Source of the DNA: Neoluteolibacter marinus
GTDB taxonomy: Bacteria > Verrucomicrobiota > Verrucomicrobiia > Verrucomicrobiales > Akkermansiaceae
Assembly (NCBI RefSeq): GCF_014904755.1
Contig: NZ_JACZFQ010000095.1
Location: 1 to 64,000 of the forward strand
Direction of reading: 5' to 3'
Length of the DNA: 64,000 nucleotides
The notes under the pieces are model-generated. The model did not search any database and was not told the origin of the DNA. It was given only the letters and a program-made list of their open reading frames with translations. The position numbers and the translations under genes are program-made. Position 1 is the first letter of the stretch, and every line of letters starts with the position of its first letter. Below are positions 1 to 9,257 of the stretch, piece after piece.

Positions 1-58
1 TGAATTCGGCGGTGTAGCGTCGCCGGGGCTTCGGATTCATGGATGGGGTTTCTGAAGG

Positions 59-514
59 TTGGTGGTCCAGAAATCCAGCTCACCTCAGAATGACGACTGG
101 GACAGGGAGGGGAAAATTGAGGTCTACTGGCAGGGGAAACCTGTCACGGGAGGCAACACGGTGGGAATTGAGCGGTGGAGATCGGAGCTCGGCGAGCTCG
201 CGGCGACGGTTTCGGCGAGCCTGAAGCTCGCCCTCTATGTGGCCATGAGGGATCTCCGAGGAGAGCAACTCAGCATGGTTTTTGCCCTGCTTCACGAGCT
301 GGACTTCCTCGTGAACCATGGGGACTCCTCCTGTTGGGGAGGAACGCAAGCCGGGGTATTGCAGGCCATGACGTCCGATCTGGAGGTTGTCTTCAAGCTC
401 GCCCTTACTCTCCCGTGGGACCGCGCCCAGCACTTGCGTGGACCGACCTCGTTAACGAGATGGTTGGAGAGGAATCACCCTCTTTCCCCGAAGCCATTCT
501 CGGAAGGCAAGTAG
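59..514 (+). CDS. hypothetical protein, accessory region
   Basis: An open frame of about 151 codons that I do not recognise. The middle, about residues 35 to 100, has a soluble helical look rich in Leu, Glu and Ala, and its codon choice is more gene-like than that of the opposite frame. The first possible start is TTG just after an in-frame stop at 53-55; GTG at 62 is also possible, and no clear ribosome binding site precedes either. It lies left of an integrase and may belong to the same mobile or accessory block. It could also be a gene remnant. The call rests on reading frame and composition only. Confidence 0.3.
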   Translation: MVVQKSSSPQNDDWDREGKIEVYWQGKPVTGGNTVGIERWRSELGELAATVSASLKLALYVAMRDLRGEQLSMVFALLHELDFLVNHGDSSCWGGTQAGVLQAMTSDLEVVFKLALTLPWDRAQHLRGPTSLTRWLERNHPLSPKPFSEGK

Positions 515-552
515 GCTCGGGAATTCACGATGAGCCCGCCAGATCCAGATCA

Positions 553-990
553 CTATTCGCCAATCATTGCCTTCGCTGTCGACTCCAGCATCCTCCGGAC
601 GGTCAAATTGCTGGCGGCTAGACCAGCCAGCGCCTCGAGTGCTTTTTGCGTCGACTTGGGCAGGTGGGGGGATTCCTCAATGGTGCATGCTCCCGCCTCC
701 CTGTTTTTTGCGACGACTTCATAGTTCTTCGCGATCTTTGGGGGCACCAAGTCGCTGATGAAGGCCATAATGAGGCCAGGTTGTGCTGGTTTGGGCATCG
801 CCAGGGTAATCCTTTCCAACTGGGTGGCGGAGGGATACCTGCCTTTGTCCCCGGGACGACAGTAGTGAGCGATGGTTCCAAGGGGGACTGCCGAAGCCCT
901 GGAGAAAGTAGTCATGTTCCCTCCGAAATGCTCGTCAATCGCCCGACGAAGCTCATTGGCAAAGTGGTGGGATTTCGCGCGTGCAGGCAT
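553..990 (-). CDS. small helix-turn-helix DNA-binding protein
   Basis: A 145-residue protein whose first half looks like an XRE-type helix-turn-helix: helices around residues 5 to 20, then a turn around SAVPLGTIAHYCR, then a segment with PSATQLERITLAM typical of the end of such a fold. The C-terminal half is Ala/Leu-rich and helical. The frame stays open upstream as far as 1386, but composition becomes less protein-like, so I chose the ATG at 988-990; no ribosome binding site decides it. It is probably a regulator belonging to the accessory element with the integrase at 1754-2812. Target and function are unknown. Confidence 0.5.
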   Translation of the reverse strand: MPARAKSHHFANELRRAIDEHFGGNMTTFSRASAVPLGTIAHYCRPGDKGRYPSATQLERITLAMPKPAQPGLIMAFISDLVPPKIAKNYEVVAKNREAGACTIEESPHLPKSTQKALEALAGLAASNLTVRRMLESTAKAMIGE

Positions 991-1753
991 CACAATACTG
1001 TTGGTCGTCGCCGGCGTGCCGGCCTGGAGTCGAAATGGCATTGGATTCGCGGCTTCGGGCAAAGCGCTTGATGTCGCGCTGGGCCTCGAGAAAAGCTGCT
1101 GGCAGTAGATGTTGTGGAGTCGACGGGCTACTTCGAGCTTTTTGTCGGGGATCGCCTGGACCCATTGGTGATGATCTTCGACGTGGCGGTGGCAAACGCA
1201 GTTCGACTGCCTCCATGGCAAACCTGCGCCGATGACTGGTGGCAGTGCGTAAAATGATCCGGCACCACAGCATATGCCTCCAGAGGATCTCAAGTATCGA
1301 GCAAACGCCGTGCTTTCGTTCGGAGGCGACCGAGCCTTTGAAGCACTGTCCCCTCGCTCCCAACTCACCCCCTTACCCCCTCTCAACTCACCCCCTTACC
1401 CCCTCTCTTCCCAGAGGTGGCAAGGCGATGAGAACTCTACACGGACTTCTTTAGTCTGCCTCCGTGACTCGGAACCGGTTACCCAGCACTTCCGATGACC
1501 CCGGCAGAAAATGGCCTGCTGTTACAATGGTGCCGCCGTTGGAACCACGCGGGCCTGGATAAGGAACCCGCTCTCCTTCGTGCATGGCGGCGAGAGAGGA
1601 GAGCGGGTATTCGGACTCGTCCGAAAATGGCCCTGAACTGAATGCCGCCAAGCGTAGGAGATGGCGTGTTCCTATACTCCAGACTGGTCGGCAACAATGA
1701 GAAACTTGCGAAAATGCAAATCTATCCAGAAGCGCAATAATCATTCGGCGTCA
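991..1753. other. gene-poor stretch between HTH gene and integrase
   Basis: No gene can be supported here with confidence. Several short frames overlap on both strands (for example minus 953-1363 and minus 1451-1744), but none shows a recognisable domain or consistent codon use. The stretch contains a pyrimidine-rich tandem duplication at 1361-1406. It resembles decayed accessory DNA left of an integrase. Confidence 0.5.
1361..1406. repeat. two tandem copies of a 23-bp pyrimidine-rich unit
   Basis: Positions 1361-1383 and 1384-1406 are identical 23-mers starting CAACTCACCCCC and ending CCCCTCT, directly abutting. One strand is almost entirely C, T and A. This is a simple tandem duplication in a gene-poor stretch; no function is implied. 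Confidence 0.85.
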
Positions 1754-2812
1754 CTATGAGAGCTTCCTTGCACTCGCAAGCGAGTGTTCATCGCGCAGAT
1801 GCCCGTAGGTCTTCATCGCCAGTGCGCCACCATCTTTGTGCCCGAGCCACTTTGAAACGGTGGGGATGTCGATTCCGCTTTCGATGCACCAGGTCGCGAA
1901 GAAGTGTCGGAGGTCATGCAGGCGAAGATGAGGGAGCCCCAATCGCTCGCAGGCGTTGTCTAGGGCGATTCGCGGCGTTCTGATGCTGAAGATCGGGACC
2001 TTCCCCTTGGCATCCGGTCGGCGCAGAGAATCGAGGACTTGGCGAAGTGGCTCCGACACGGGAATGCGGCGAATCTCCCTGTTCTTGGTCCCATTCTCCC
2101 CACCGGTGAGGGTGAGCCAGTCATCATCCACGTCTTCCCAGAGCGCTGCTTGCGCTTCGCCGTGGCGACAACCGGAATACGCGAGGAAAGCGACGAACAG
2201 GCTGGCCTGCTTCGAGGCTCGTTTCCCTTGGGATGCAATGGATTCGACGATTCGGCCCATATCCTCCTTGGAGGGCACCTCGAGCTTGCGGGGCACGATC
2301 CTGATCCTTTTGAGCTTCGCCATGGGATCGTCCATCCGCACGCCGGCATCGACGATGATTCCGGCCATGGTTTTTGCGACACTCAGCAGGTTGTTCGCCC
2401 GTTGGGCGGAGTAGGATTTTGTGATCGATTTCCACCAGGCGCTCGCTTCGGCGGAGGTCCATTTCCGGGCTGGCGTGGTCACAGGCAGGGTGCGGCGCAG
2501 GATCGCGATCAGATCCCGGTAGTAGTCGTTGGTCGCCGGCTTGGTATGCGGACGATCCACCAATTGCCCGGCGGTCAGGCGGATCGCGTCCTCGAGGGTG
2601 GTGATCCCGCCTTCCGGGCTCTCGGAGGCTGCAGCCTTTCGCAAGCTGGCGAGCATCTCGTCACGTTTCAGTTTCGCGGTGCGGAGATCGGATGTCTCGA
2701 GCGAGACTCGTTTGCCCTTGCCGGCCACCTTTGCGCGCAGGTAATAGGTCCCGCCGCTGTGACGAACCAGATTCTCACCCGCCTTCTTCCAGTCACCCGT
2801 CGCCTTCTTCAT
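1754..2812 (-). CDS. tyrosine recombinase / phage-type integrase
   Basis: A 352-residue site-specific recombinase. The N-terminal part, residues 1 to about 75, has the small beta-sheet look of an arm-binding domain (GGTYYLRAKVAGKGKRVSLE). A SAM-like core-binding domain follows, about 75 to 170. The catalytic domain has the Arg of SGCRHGEA, the HDLRH box, the His of WLGHKDG and the nucleophile Tyr of MKTYGHL, so all main catalytic residues are visible and the enzyme looks intact. It starts at the ATG at 2810-2812. It lies on the 5' side of tRNA-Ile2 (2931-3003) and reads away from it, the usual company of an integrated genetic element, although elements more often lie on the 3' side of the tRNA. 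The element would extend left, possibly past the window edge. No excisionase was recognised. Confidence 0.93.
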   Translation of the reverse strand: MKKATGDWKKAGENLVRHSGGTYYLRAKVAGKGKRVSLETSDLRTAKLKRDEMLASLRKAAASESPEGGITTLEDAIRLTAGQLVDRPHTKPATNDYYRDLIAILRRTLPVTTPARKWTSAEASAWWKSITKSYSAQRANNLLSVAKTMAGIIVDAGVRMDDPMAKLKRIRIVPRKLEVPSKEDMGRIVESIASQGKRASKQASLFVAFLAYSGCRHGEAQAALWEDVDDDWLTLTGGENGTKNREIRRIPVSEPLRQVLDSLRRPDAKGKVPIFSIRTPRIALDNACERLGLPHLRLHDLRHFFATWCIESGIDIPTVSKWLGHKDGGALAMKTYGHLRDEHSLASARKLS

Positions 2813-2851
2813 GCGGCAGGTGTTAGCCCATTATTCGGGTGGAATTCAAGT

Positions 2852-2875
2852 CGGGTAGTCAATCCGGGTAGTCAA
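2852..2875. repeat. short direct repeats upstream of the integrase
   Basis: The 11-mer CGGGTAGTCAA occurs at 2852-2862 and again at 2865-2875, separated by two bases, between the integrase start and tRNA-Ile2. Closely spaced direct repeats beside an integrase can be arm-type recombinase sites or regulator sites. That role is inferred; the repeat itself is plain. Confidence 0.5.
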
Positions 2876-2930
2876 AGTGGCGATTGTGGTCTTTTTTCCG
2901 GTCGCGTAAGTGTTTGGAATCAAGCAATTA

Positions 2931-3003
2931 GGGCCTGTAGCTCAGTGGTTAGAGCAGGGGACTCATAATCCTTTGGTCGCGGGTTCGAACCCCGCCGGGC
3001 CTA
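2931..3003 (+). tRNA. tRNA-Ile2 (anticodon CAU)
   Basis: A 73-nt cloverleaf ending at the discriminator A. The 7-bp acceptor stem has G-U pairs at its outer end and sixth pair. The D arm starts GCTCAGTGG, the anticodon loop is CTCATAA with anticodon CAT, and the T arm is GCGGG-TTCGAAC-CCCGC. CCA is not encoded. CAU is used by Met and by lysidine-modified Ile2 tRNAs. The GGGGACTCATAATCC anticodon arm and following TTTGGTCGC resemble bacterial Ile2 genes, so Ile2 reading AUA after TilS modification is preferred over elongator Met. The tRNA is a plausible integration landmark for the adjacent recombinase. Confidence 0.9.
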
Positions 3004-3418
3004 CGCGTTGATGATGTTTCGGGCGACTGGGATCGAATCGTATTCCGATGTCATCTAACGGACGCCAGCTTCCAGCGAGGGATGATGTCGATGGTAGTTG
3101 CCGGAAGATGTTGGTGGATCAAAGTAACCCGTTTGGGTTATTCGCCGAGCTTGAGTGGGTTGGGGATGGGGTTTGATGGATGGAGTTCCATGGCATCAAG
3201 CCATCGGCTTTGATCGGGTTTGATACGTATCAATGCCGCGACGTTTGGCAACGGATGGGGGTCTGGGTAGTGGATTGCAGTAAGTGTATCCGGCGGAAAG
3301 GCGCGCTCGCCTTGCCACCATCCCGACCCGGCCGACGTAGGCCCCGACATCGGACGGGAGGGAGGAAAGGGCGGGAGCGGTCAACGGTCCGCCGGGTCAC
3401 CCAATCCAAGTAAAACCC
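3004..3418. other. long upstream region of the giant surface protein
   Basis: This 415-bp stretch has no credible gene. It carries the palindrome at 3220-3233 and an imperfect inverted repeat just before it (ATCAAGCC paired with GGCTTTGAT around 3196-3214). It probably holds the promoter and untranslated leader of the surface-protein gene starting at 3419. No promoter boxes can be assigned safely. Confidence 0.5.
3220..3233. promoter_or_regulatory. 14-bp perfect palindrome, candidate operator
   Basis: TTGATACGTATCAA reads the same on both strands. A perfect 14-bp palindrome with a central CG is typical of operators bound by dimeric LacI or GntR family regulators. It lies 186 bp before the ATG of the 1812-residue surface protein, and a LacI-family gene lies further downstream at 9258. 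Binding by that protein is only a hypothesis. Confidence 0.5.
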
Positions 3419-6400
3419 ATGAGACCCAATATCCCTATCAATCGTCGCAATCTGCTCGAGACCGCCCTCGGTCTCGGGTGTCTGCTCGCATCCTCCGTCC
3501 CCTCCGCGGACGCCGCCGCCATCTGCTGGGATGGTGCCGCCTCCGCGGGCTGGGACGGCGTGACCAACTGGTCCGCGGTTTTCGGAGCCGAAACGCCGGA
3601 TCCCGCCGCGGTGCCCGGACCAGGAGACGATGCCGTTTTCAATGTCGATACCGTCGACGGTGCGACCGTCATCGATCTCAACGGCGACCAGTCGGTGAAT
3701 TCCCTGCTCTTCAACAACACCGGTGCGACCACCATCCAGGGCGGCAACGCCAACCACATCCTCACCGTGGGAGCGGGCGGCATCTCGGTCGATGCCGCCG
3801 CGGGCGCGGTGACCATCGGCTCCACCACCGACGGCCAGTTTGTCACCACGACCCTCGGTGCCACGCAGACCTGGGACAATCCGTCGGCAAATCCACTGGT
3901 TCTCTTGAACCCGATCGCGAGCGCCGCCGGGGCGGGTCTCACCAAGACCGGTGCGGGATCGGTCTGGCTCAACAACACCAACAACAACCACGCGATCAAC
4001 GGCACACTGGATATCCAGGCGGGCAAGATCCAGATGTCCGGCGACGTCACCGCGGGCGGCCTCACCGGCTCGGGAGTGCTCGAGAATGGTGGTCCGAACA
4101 GCAAGTGGTTCTTCCTGAACTCGGCTTCCAACCAGGAGTTCGGGGGCTCGATCCAGAACGGCGCGACGGCGGCCCGCTTGGGCTTCGTCAAGCGCGGCGT
4201 GGGTGAGCTGACCCTGTCCGGCACCAGCGGCCCGGGCCTCGACTACCTCGGGCTTGAAAACGGCAAGATCATCCTGCCAACCGGCGGATCCCTGTCGGTG
4301 GGTGGCAGCGGCTACGGGACTGCCAACATCGGCAATACGGGAAACGTCAACAACAACGGGATCCTCGAGATCTCCGGCGGCACGCTCAATGCGGCACGCA
4401 CCAACAACCCGGGTTTCGCGATCGGCGGCGGGAACAACTCCCGCGGCTTCGTCAAGATGACCGGCGGCGTCCTCAATGTCACCGAGCAGCTCAAGGTCGG
4501 CAATGGAAGCGCCACCGGGGTGTCGGCCCACGCCGGCTTCACCTTGGACGGCGGCACGGTCACCTCCGGCAGCTGGCTGGTGGTCGGGGCGAACTTCGAC
4601 CGCTCGCTGCTGACCCAGAACGGCGGTTCGATCGCCGTGAACTCCAACCGCATGACCATCGGCGCCGGCGGCAACGGGTCGATCGGCGTGGTGAACCTTA
4701 CCGGCGGAACCTTCAACATCGCGGCGGGCGGCAACACCGGGATCTTCCTCGGCGAGAACGGCACCGGCACGCTCAACATCAGCGGCACCTCCGCCGTCAG
4801 CCTCGCGACCAACGGCGGGGCGAACAGCGGGACCATGCAGTTCGCGGGTAACGCCAGTTCGCTGGCGGGAACCCTTAACCTGCTGGGCGGCAGCCTCAGC
4901 ACCTTTGGCGTGACCAAGGGTGCCTCGACGGTGACCGGCGTCTATCAGGTCAACTTCAGCGGCGGCACCCTGAAGGCGGCGGGCACCAACACCAACTTCT
5001 TCGCCGACCTCGCCAATACCCAGGCCTTCGTCCACCCGGCGGGCGGGACGATCGATAACAACGGCCACGGCATCCGGATCGCCGAAGGGCTGCTGGCCCC
5101 CACCGGTGACGGCGTGAGCACCACCGGGCTGACCGTGGGCGGCGGCGGGTATCTCTATCCGCCGATCGTGACCATCACGGGTGGTGGCGGCACCGGTGCG
5201 AGCGCCGTGGCCAGCATCGATGCGTCAGGCAACCTGACCGGGATTACGATGACGAATCCGGGCGTCAATTACACCTCCGCTCCGACCTTCGCCCTCGTGG
5301 GCGGCGGCGCGGGGAATACCGGCACCGTTGGCGGCGCCGCGACGCTCGTGGCCAACGCCAGCGGCGGGATGACCTTCAACGGATCGGGCACGACCACGCT
5401 GACCGGCCCCAACACCTTCACCGGGCCGATCCTGATCAATGGCGGCAAGCTCGGATTCGGTGGCAACTATGCTTCCAACGCCGTGACCGTTGCATCCAGC
5501 GGCGGGATCGTGGTGGCGGACCCGGCCGGTGCGATCGGCACGCTCACCGTTTCCTCGCTCGACTTCGGCAGTGATGCCTCGGCCACCTTCGAGGCCGACA
5601 CCGGCAACCTATGCGACAAGATCGTTACCGGCGACCTGACCCTCGGCAACCTGGCCGTCACGCTCTTTGCCGCCGGCACCACCAACCTGGCGGTTCCGGG
5701 AACCTATACGCTGATCGAATACAGCGGCACGTTCTCAGGTGGTACCGGCGGCCTCAGCGTGGCCAACCAACAGGTCGGCTTCCTCTACAACTTCAACGAC
5801 ACCGGCAGCGCGATCACCGTCGAGGTGGTCTCCGCCGATGCCGACGGCGACGGGATGACCGACGCCTACGAGGATGCCAACGGTCTCGACAAGAACGACG
5901 ACGGGTCCATCGGCGAAAGCTCTCCCGGCGCGAAGGACGGCCCGAATGGCGCCCTCGGCAACATCGACGGGGACTTCTCGAGCAACTACGAGGAGTTCCT
6001 CGCCGGTACCGGCGCCAACGACGCGTCGTCGGACCCGAACAACATCGACAACGACGGGCTGCTCGACAGCTGGGAAGTCACGAACTTCGGCAGCACCACG
6101 GCGCAGTCGGGTGCGGATGACTTCGACGGCGACTTCGACAGCAACCTGTTGGAGTTCACCAACGGCACCGACGCCACGCTTGCCGGTAGCTACAGCGACA
6201 CCGACGGCGACCTGATGGGGGATGGCTGGGAGATCGAGTTCTTCTCCGACATCACCGCGAAGGACGGCACGGCGGACAGCGACTCCGACAACTTCACGGA
6301 CCTCGAGGAGTACCAGTATGGATCCGACCCGCAGGATTCGTCGTTCTCCCCGGCGTTCGCGCGGGGAACCCACCGTTGGAGCTTCACCGGGGATCTGTCC

Positions 6401-8857
6401 GACTCGATCGGCTCGGTTACCGCGACGATCGAGAACGGAACCACCGACGGTGCCAACGTGGCCACGGTCGGTGCCACCTCGGTGACCATGACGGGGGGCG
6501 CGAAGGCGAACTCGCAGTGGGTGAAGCTCGGCAGCAACCTGCTCCCGTCGCGCAACACACCGTGCACCATCGAGCTGTGGGCGACGACCAACGGGATCCA
6601 GAACTGGTCGCGGATCTTCGACTTCCACGACAGCATCAATGAAAACATGTTCATGAGCTGGACCCGCGGGACCGGAGCCCTGACCAATCGCACCGAGTGG
6701 CGCGATAACGTGGTCGACGGGCTGACCGATGTGATCACCGGAGCCTACGTGGTGGGCACCAAATATCACATCGTGATGACGATCGAACCCGCCGCGGTGG
6801 CGGGAAGCTCGCTGGTGAAGTGCTATGCGGCTCCGGAGTATGACGGGGTCACGAACTTCGACCTCGGGCCCGCCTGGGGCACCTTCACGATCGCCAACAC
6901 GCTGGCGTTCCTGAACGACACCATCGACGCGCTCGGCTATTCGCCCTGGGGCGACAACACGGCCAGCGCAACCTACGATGAGGTTCGTCTCTGGGACGGT
7001 GCGCTTCCGGAATGGGCCTTGCAGGCCCTGCACGAACAGGGCCCCGACAACGCCGCGCAGGTCGACTCGGAGCCGGACGGTCTGCCGGACGCCTTCGAGC
7101 AGTATTACTTCTTCGGTCTCGACCAGGGTCCGAACGACGATCCGGACGGTGACTTCAGCACCAACCTCGAGGAACTGCTGGCCGGATCCGACCCGAGCGA
7201 CCAGCTCTCCAGCCCGAACGATTCGGACGGGGACAACCTGCCCGACTCCTGGGAGCTGAATTACTTCGGCAACCTCGATCAGGACGAGTTCGGTGACAGC
7301 GACGGCGACTTCTCGTTCAACTACGAAGAACTTGCCGCCGGTTCCAATCCGACGCTCTACACCTCGTTCCCGGACGACGACGGGGACCTGATCTCGGATG
7401 GCTGGGAATTGAACTTCGGGGTGTTTGATCCCGAGTCCGATGACGATGGTGACAACTTCACCGCGCTCCAGGAATTCGTTGCGAAGGGCGATCCGTTCGA
7501 TCCGCTTTCGCCCGGCGTGCCTGACGGCGACAGCGACAACGACAACCTGCCCGACCAGTGGGAAGTCGCCCAGTTCGGCAACATCACCTCGCAGGATGCC
7601 AGCGGTGACCCGGATGGCGACCTCGCCGACAACCTCAGCGAGTACCAGGCATCGTCCGACCCGACCGTGGAAACCGGCGCGACGTCCACCCCGACCGACA
7701 TCAACGGAGACGGAACGAGCGACGTGTTCGCCTTCTACGACTTCGAATCGACCGGTTCGGGAATCGTGGACAAGGACTCCGAAGCAACGCCGCTCACTCA
7801 TCGTCTGGGCGGAACGGGCACGACCATCGTGTCACCGGATCCCGGCCTCGACCTTGACACGACGGCGGGGACGCTGTCGCTGACGACCAGCACCAGTGAC
7901 ATCAACGGTCAGGTCAACATGGCGCAGCTCGAGGCGCTCGGGATCCCGCTCTCGTCGCTCGGCTTCACCGGCACCGAGGACTTCCGGATCCGGGCCCGCT
8001 ATGTCGACCTGCCGGTACTGGGAGGTTACGACCAGATCGGCGCCTATGTCGGCACCAGCTCGCAGGCCATGACCCGCGCAGCGGCGATCGGCGGCAACTA
8101 CAGTGCCCTCGGCGTCAACACCAACGGAACCAATGACGCCGATGCGTTCTTCGGGGCGGCGGGAACCGGCGGGGTGGCCGAGCGCGACCTGATCGTCGTC
8201 ATCGAACGGATCGGCGGCGTGTGGTCGATGAGCTGCAACGGCAACTTCTCGACCCCGGGCGTCCAGCCGGCCTTCCTCGATGGCGTGGCCACGCTTGAGG
8301 CGGGGGTCTTCGTGCTCGACGGCGGCAATGCCACCCCGACCAACAAGGTGGCCCAGCTCGACAGCTTCACGGTGGTCCGGTTCGGCCAATCGAATCCGGA
8401 CTCCGACAATGACGGCATGGATGACGCCTGGGAAATGGCCAACTTCAGCGGGGACACCTCGCGGGATGGCACCGGTGACTTCGACCTCGACGGCATCATC
8501 GACCTCGTCGAGTTCGCCTTCAACGGGGATCCGAAGAACCCGTCGTCCCGCGGCGTCATTAGCAGCGCCCTGGTGGATACCAACGCCAACAGCCAGAAAG
8601 AGCTGACGCTCACCATCGCAGTGCGGGCGGGTGCCACCTTCGCTCCGGGGGTCGACGGGGTGCAGACCGCCACGGTCGGCGGTGTGACCTACACCATCCG
8701 CGGCTCGCAGAACCTCACGGACTTCACCAGCGCGGTGAGTGTCGTGGGATCGACGGCCTCGGGCGATCCCGACTATGAACTCCACACCTTCCGGCTGGAT
8801 GCATCGGAAGGCCTCGGCGGGAAGGGCTTCCTTCAAGCCGGTGCCAGCCATCCGTAA
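3419..8857 (+). CDS. giant secreted beta-strand-repeat surface protein with Ca-binding-type repeats
   Basis: An 1812-residue exported protein. Residues 1-33 form a signal peptide with Arg residues, a hydrophobic core and an Ala-rich cleavage region ending ADAA. Residues about 35-800 are Gly, Thr, Asn and Ser rich with repeated short strands, such as GTLNISGTS and NTFTGPILINGGKLG, matching the autotransporter-associated beta-strand repeats common in Verrucomicrobia. From about 805 onward there are some sixteen Asp-rich units of two alternating types, DxDGDxxxDxWE and DxDGDxxxNxxEFxxGSDP, like thrombospondin type 3 or dockerin Ca-binding loops. They are interrupted at about 980-1200 by a LamG-like beta-sandwich (THRWSFTGDLSDS) and near 1430-1660 by a second sandwich-like region. 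The C-terminus (GVTYTIRGSQNL) resembles the terminal module of the proteins at 19402 and 44268. No autotransporter barrel, PEP-CTERM or LPXTG signal is seen. A likely adhesin or polysaccharide-binding surface protein; the exact role is unknown. Confidence 0.85.
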   Translation: MRPNIPINRRNLLETALGLGCLLASSVPSADAAAICWDGAASAGWDGVTNWSAVFGAETPDPAAVPGPGDDAVFNVDTVDGATVIDLNGDQSVNSLLFNNTGATTIQGGNANHILTVGAGGISVDAAAGAVTIGSTTDGQFVTTTLGATQTWDNPSANPLVLLNPIASAAGAGLTKTGAGSVWLNNTNNNHAINGTLDIQAGKIQMSGDVTAGGLTGSGVLENGGPNSKWFFLNSASNQEFGGSIQNGATAARLGFVKRGVGELTLSGTSGPGLDYLGLENGKIILPTGGSLSVGGSGYGTANIGNTGNVNNNGILEISGGTLNAARTNNPGFAIGGGNNSRGFVKMTGGVLNVTEQLKVGNGSATGVSAHAGFTLDGGTVTSGSWLVVGANFDRSLLTQNGGSIAVNSNRMTIGAGGNGSIGVVNLTGGTFNIAAGGNTGIFLGENGTGTLNISGTSAVSLATNGGANSGTMQFAGNASSLAGTLNLLGGSLSTFGVTKGASTVTGVYQVNFSGGTLKAAGTNTNFFADLANTQAFVHPAGGTIDNNGHGIRIAEGLLAPTGDGVSTTGLTVGGGGYLYPPIVTITGGGGTGASAVASIDASGNLTGITMTNPGVNYTSAPTFALVGGGAGNTGTVGGAATLVANASGGMTFNGSGTTTLTGPNTFTGPILINGGKLGFGGNYASNAVTVASSGGIVVADPAGAIGTLTVSSLDFGSDASATFEADTGNLCDKIVTGDLTLGNLAVTLFAAGTTNLAVPGTYTLIEYSGTFSGGTGGLSVANQQVGFLYNFNDTGSAITVEVVSADADGDGMTDAYEDANGLDKNDDGSIGESSPGAKDGPNGALGNIDGDFSSNYEEFLAGTGANDASSDPNNIDNDGLLDSWEVTNFGSTTAQSGADDFDGDFDSNLLEFTNGTDATLAGSYSDTDGDLMGDGWEIEFFSDITAKDGTADSDSDNFTDLEEYQYGSDPQDSSFSPAFARGTHRWSFTGDLSDSIGSVTATIENGTTDGANVATVGATSVTMTGGAKANSQWVKLGSNLLPSRNTPCTIELWATTNGIQNWSRIFDFHDSINENMFMSWTRGTGALTNRTEWRDNVVDGLTDVITGAYVVGTKYHIVMTIEPAAVAGSSLVKCYAAPEYDGVTNFDLGPAWGTFTIANTLAFLNDTIDALGYSPWGDNTASATYDEVRLWDGALPEWALQALHEQGPDNAAQVDSEPDGLPDAFEQYYFFGLDQGPNDDPDGDFSTNLEELLAGSDPSDQLSSPNDSDGDNLPDSWELNYFGNLDQDEFGDSDGDFSFNYEELAAGSNPTLYTSFPDDDGDLISDGWELNFGVFDPESDDDGDNFTALQEFVAKGDPFDPLSPGVPDGDSDNDNLPDQWEVAQFGNITSQDASGDPDGDLADNLSEYQASSDPTVETGATSTPTDINGDGTSDVFAFYDFESTGSGIVDKDSEATPLTHRLGGTGTTIVSPDPGLDLDTTAGTLSLTTSTSDINGQVNMAQLEALGIPLSSLGFTGTEDFRIRARYVDLPVLGGYDQIGAYVGTSSQAMTRAAAIGGNYSALGVNTNGTNDADAFFGAAGTGGVAERDLIVVIERIGGVWSMSCNGNFSTPGVQPAFLDGVATLEAGVFVLDGGNATPTNKVAQLDSFTVVRFGQSNPDSDNDGMDDAWEMANFSGDTSRDGTGDFDLDGIIDLVEFAFNGDPKNPSSRGVISSALVDTNANSQKELTLTIAVRAGATFAPGVDGVQTATVGGVTYTIRGSQNLTDFTSAVSVVGSTASGDPDYELHTFRLDASEGLGGKGFLQAGASHP

Positions 8858-8877
8858 GCCGGTTGGCTGAACCTCCG

Positions 8878-8914
8878 TCCCCCGGGGCCCCAGCGGCTCC
8901 GGGGGATTTTTTTG
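8878..8914 (+). terminator. Rho-independent terminator
   Basis: TCCCCCGG pairs with CCGGGGGA around a G/C-rich loop, followed by seven T residues. It starts 20 bp after the stop of the giant surface protein gene, which it is expected to end. Confidence 0.85.
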
Positions 8915-9257
8915 TACGATCGACGGTTCGGAATGAATGATGGGTAGGATTTCGACGTCTGGAGAAAACATCATAGTTCGGGATGCCGAAGGGTTGTGCT
9001 GGCTGGCTTTGAGAAGCCTTCAGAGCGCATGGTTTGGTGGGTTTCGAGTCTTGTTTCGCAGGAGGAACCCGTTTGGATGATTGGCTTGGCGGTGGCTGGA
9101 ATGATTGGAATGGTAAAAAGATACAAGAAGACATCCGTGACATACTAGCAGGATCCGGGCTGGGTGGTATGCTTGCTCCACTAAACCCAGAGTGTCTCTC
9201 CATCTTGCCTGTCTTCGGCAGGGGCTTGGAAAGGCCTCAAAAAAACCGGAAAAACCC
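8915..9257. other. upstream region of the LacI-family gene
   Basis: No gene is supported in this 343-bp stretch. It is less GC-rich than its flanks and probably contains the regulator's promoter. A weak inverted repeat, CTGGGTGG with CCACTAAACCCAG, lies near 9159-9190. I see no close copy of the 3220-3233 palindrome here. Confidence 0.4.

Noticed and set aside
3230-5068. Long minus-strand frame of about 612 codons opposite the giant surface protein
   Set aside because: It is the antisense of a strongly supported secreted repeat protein, is rich in Arg, Gly and Val as expected from GC-rich antisense frames, and shows no domain.
5735-7801. Minus-strand frame of about 688 codons
   Set aside because: Antisense of the same surface protein; repeated Val/Arg/Glu runs mirror the Asp-rich repeats on the plus strand.
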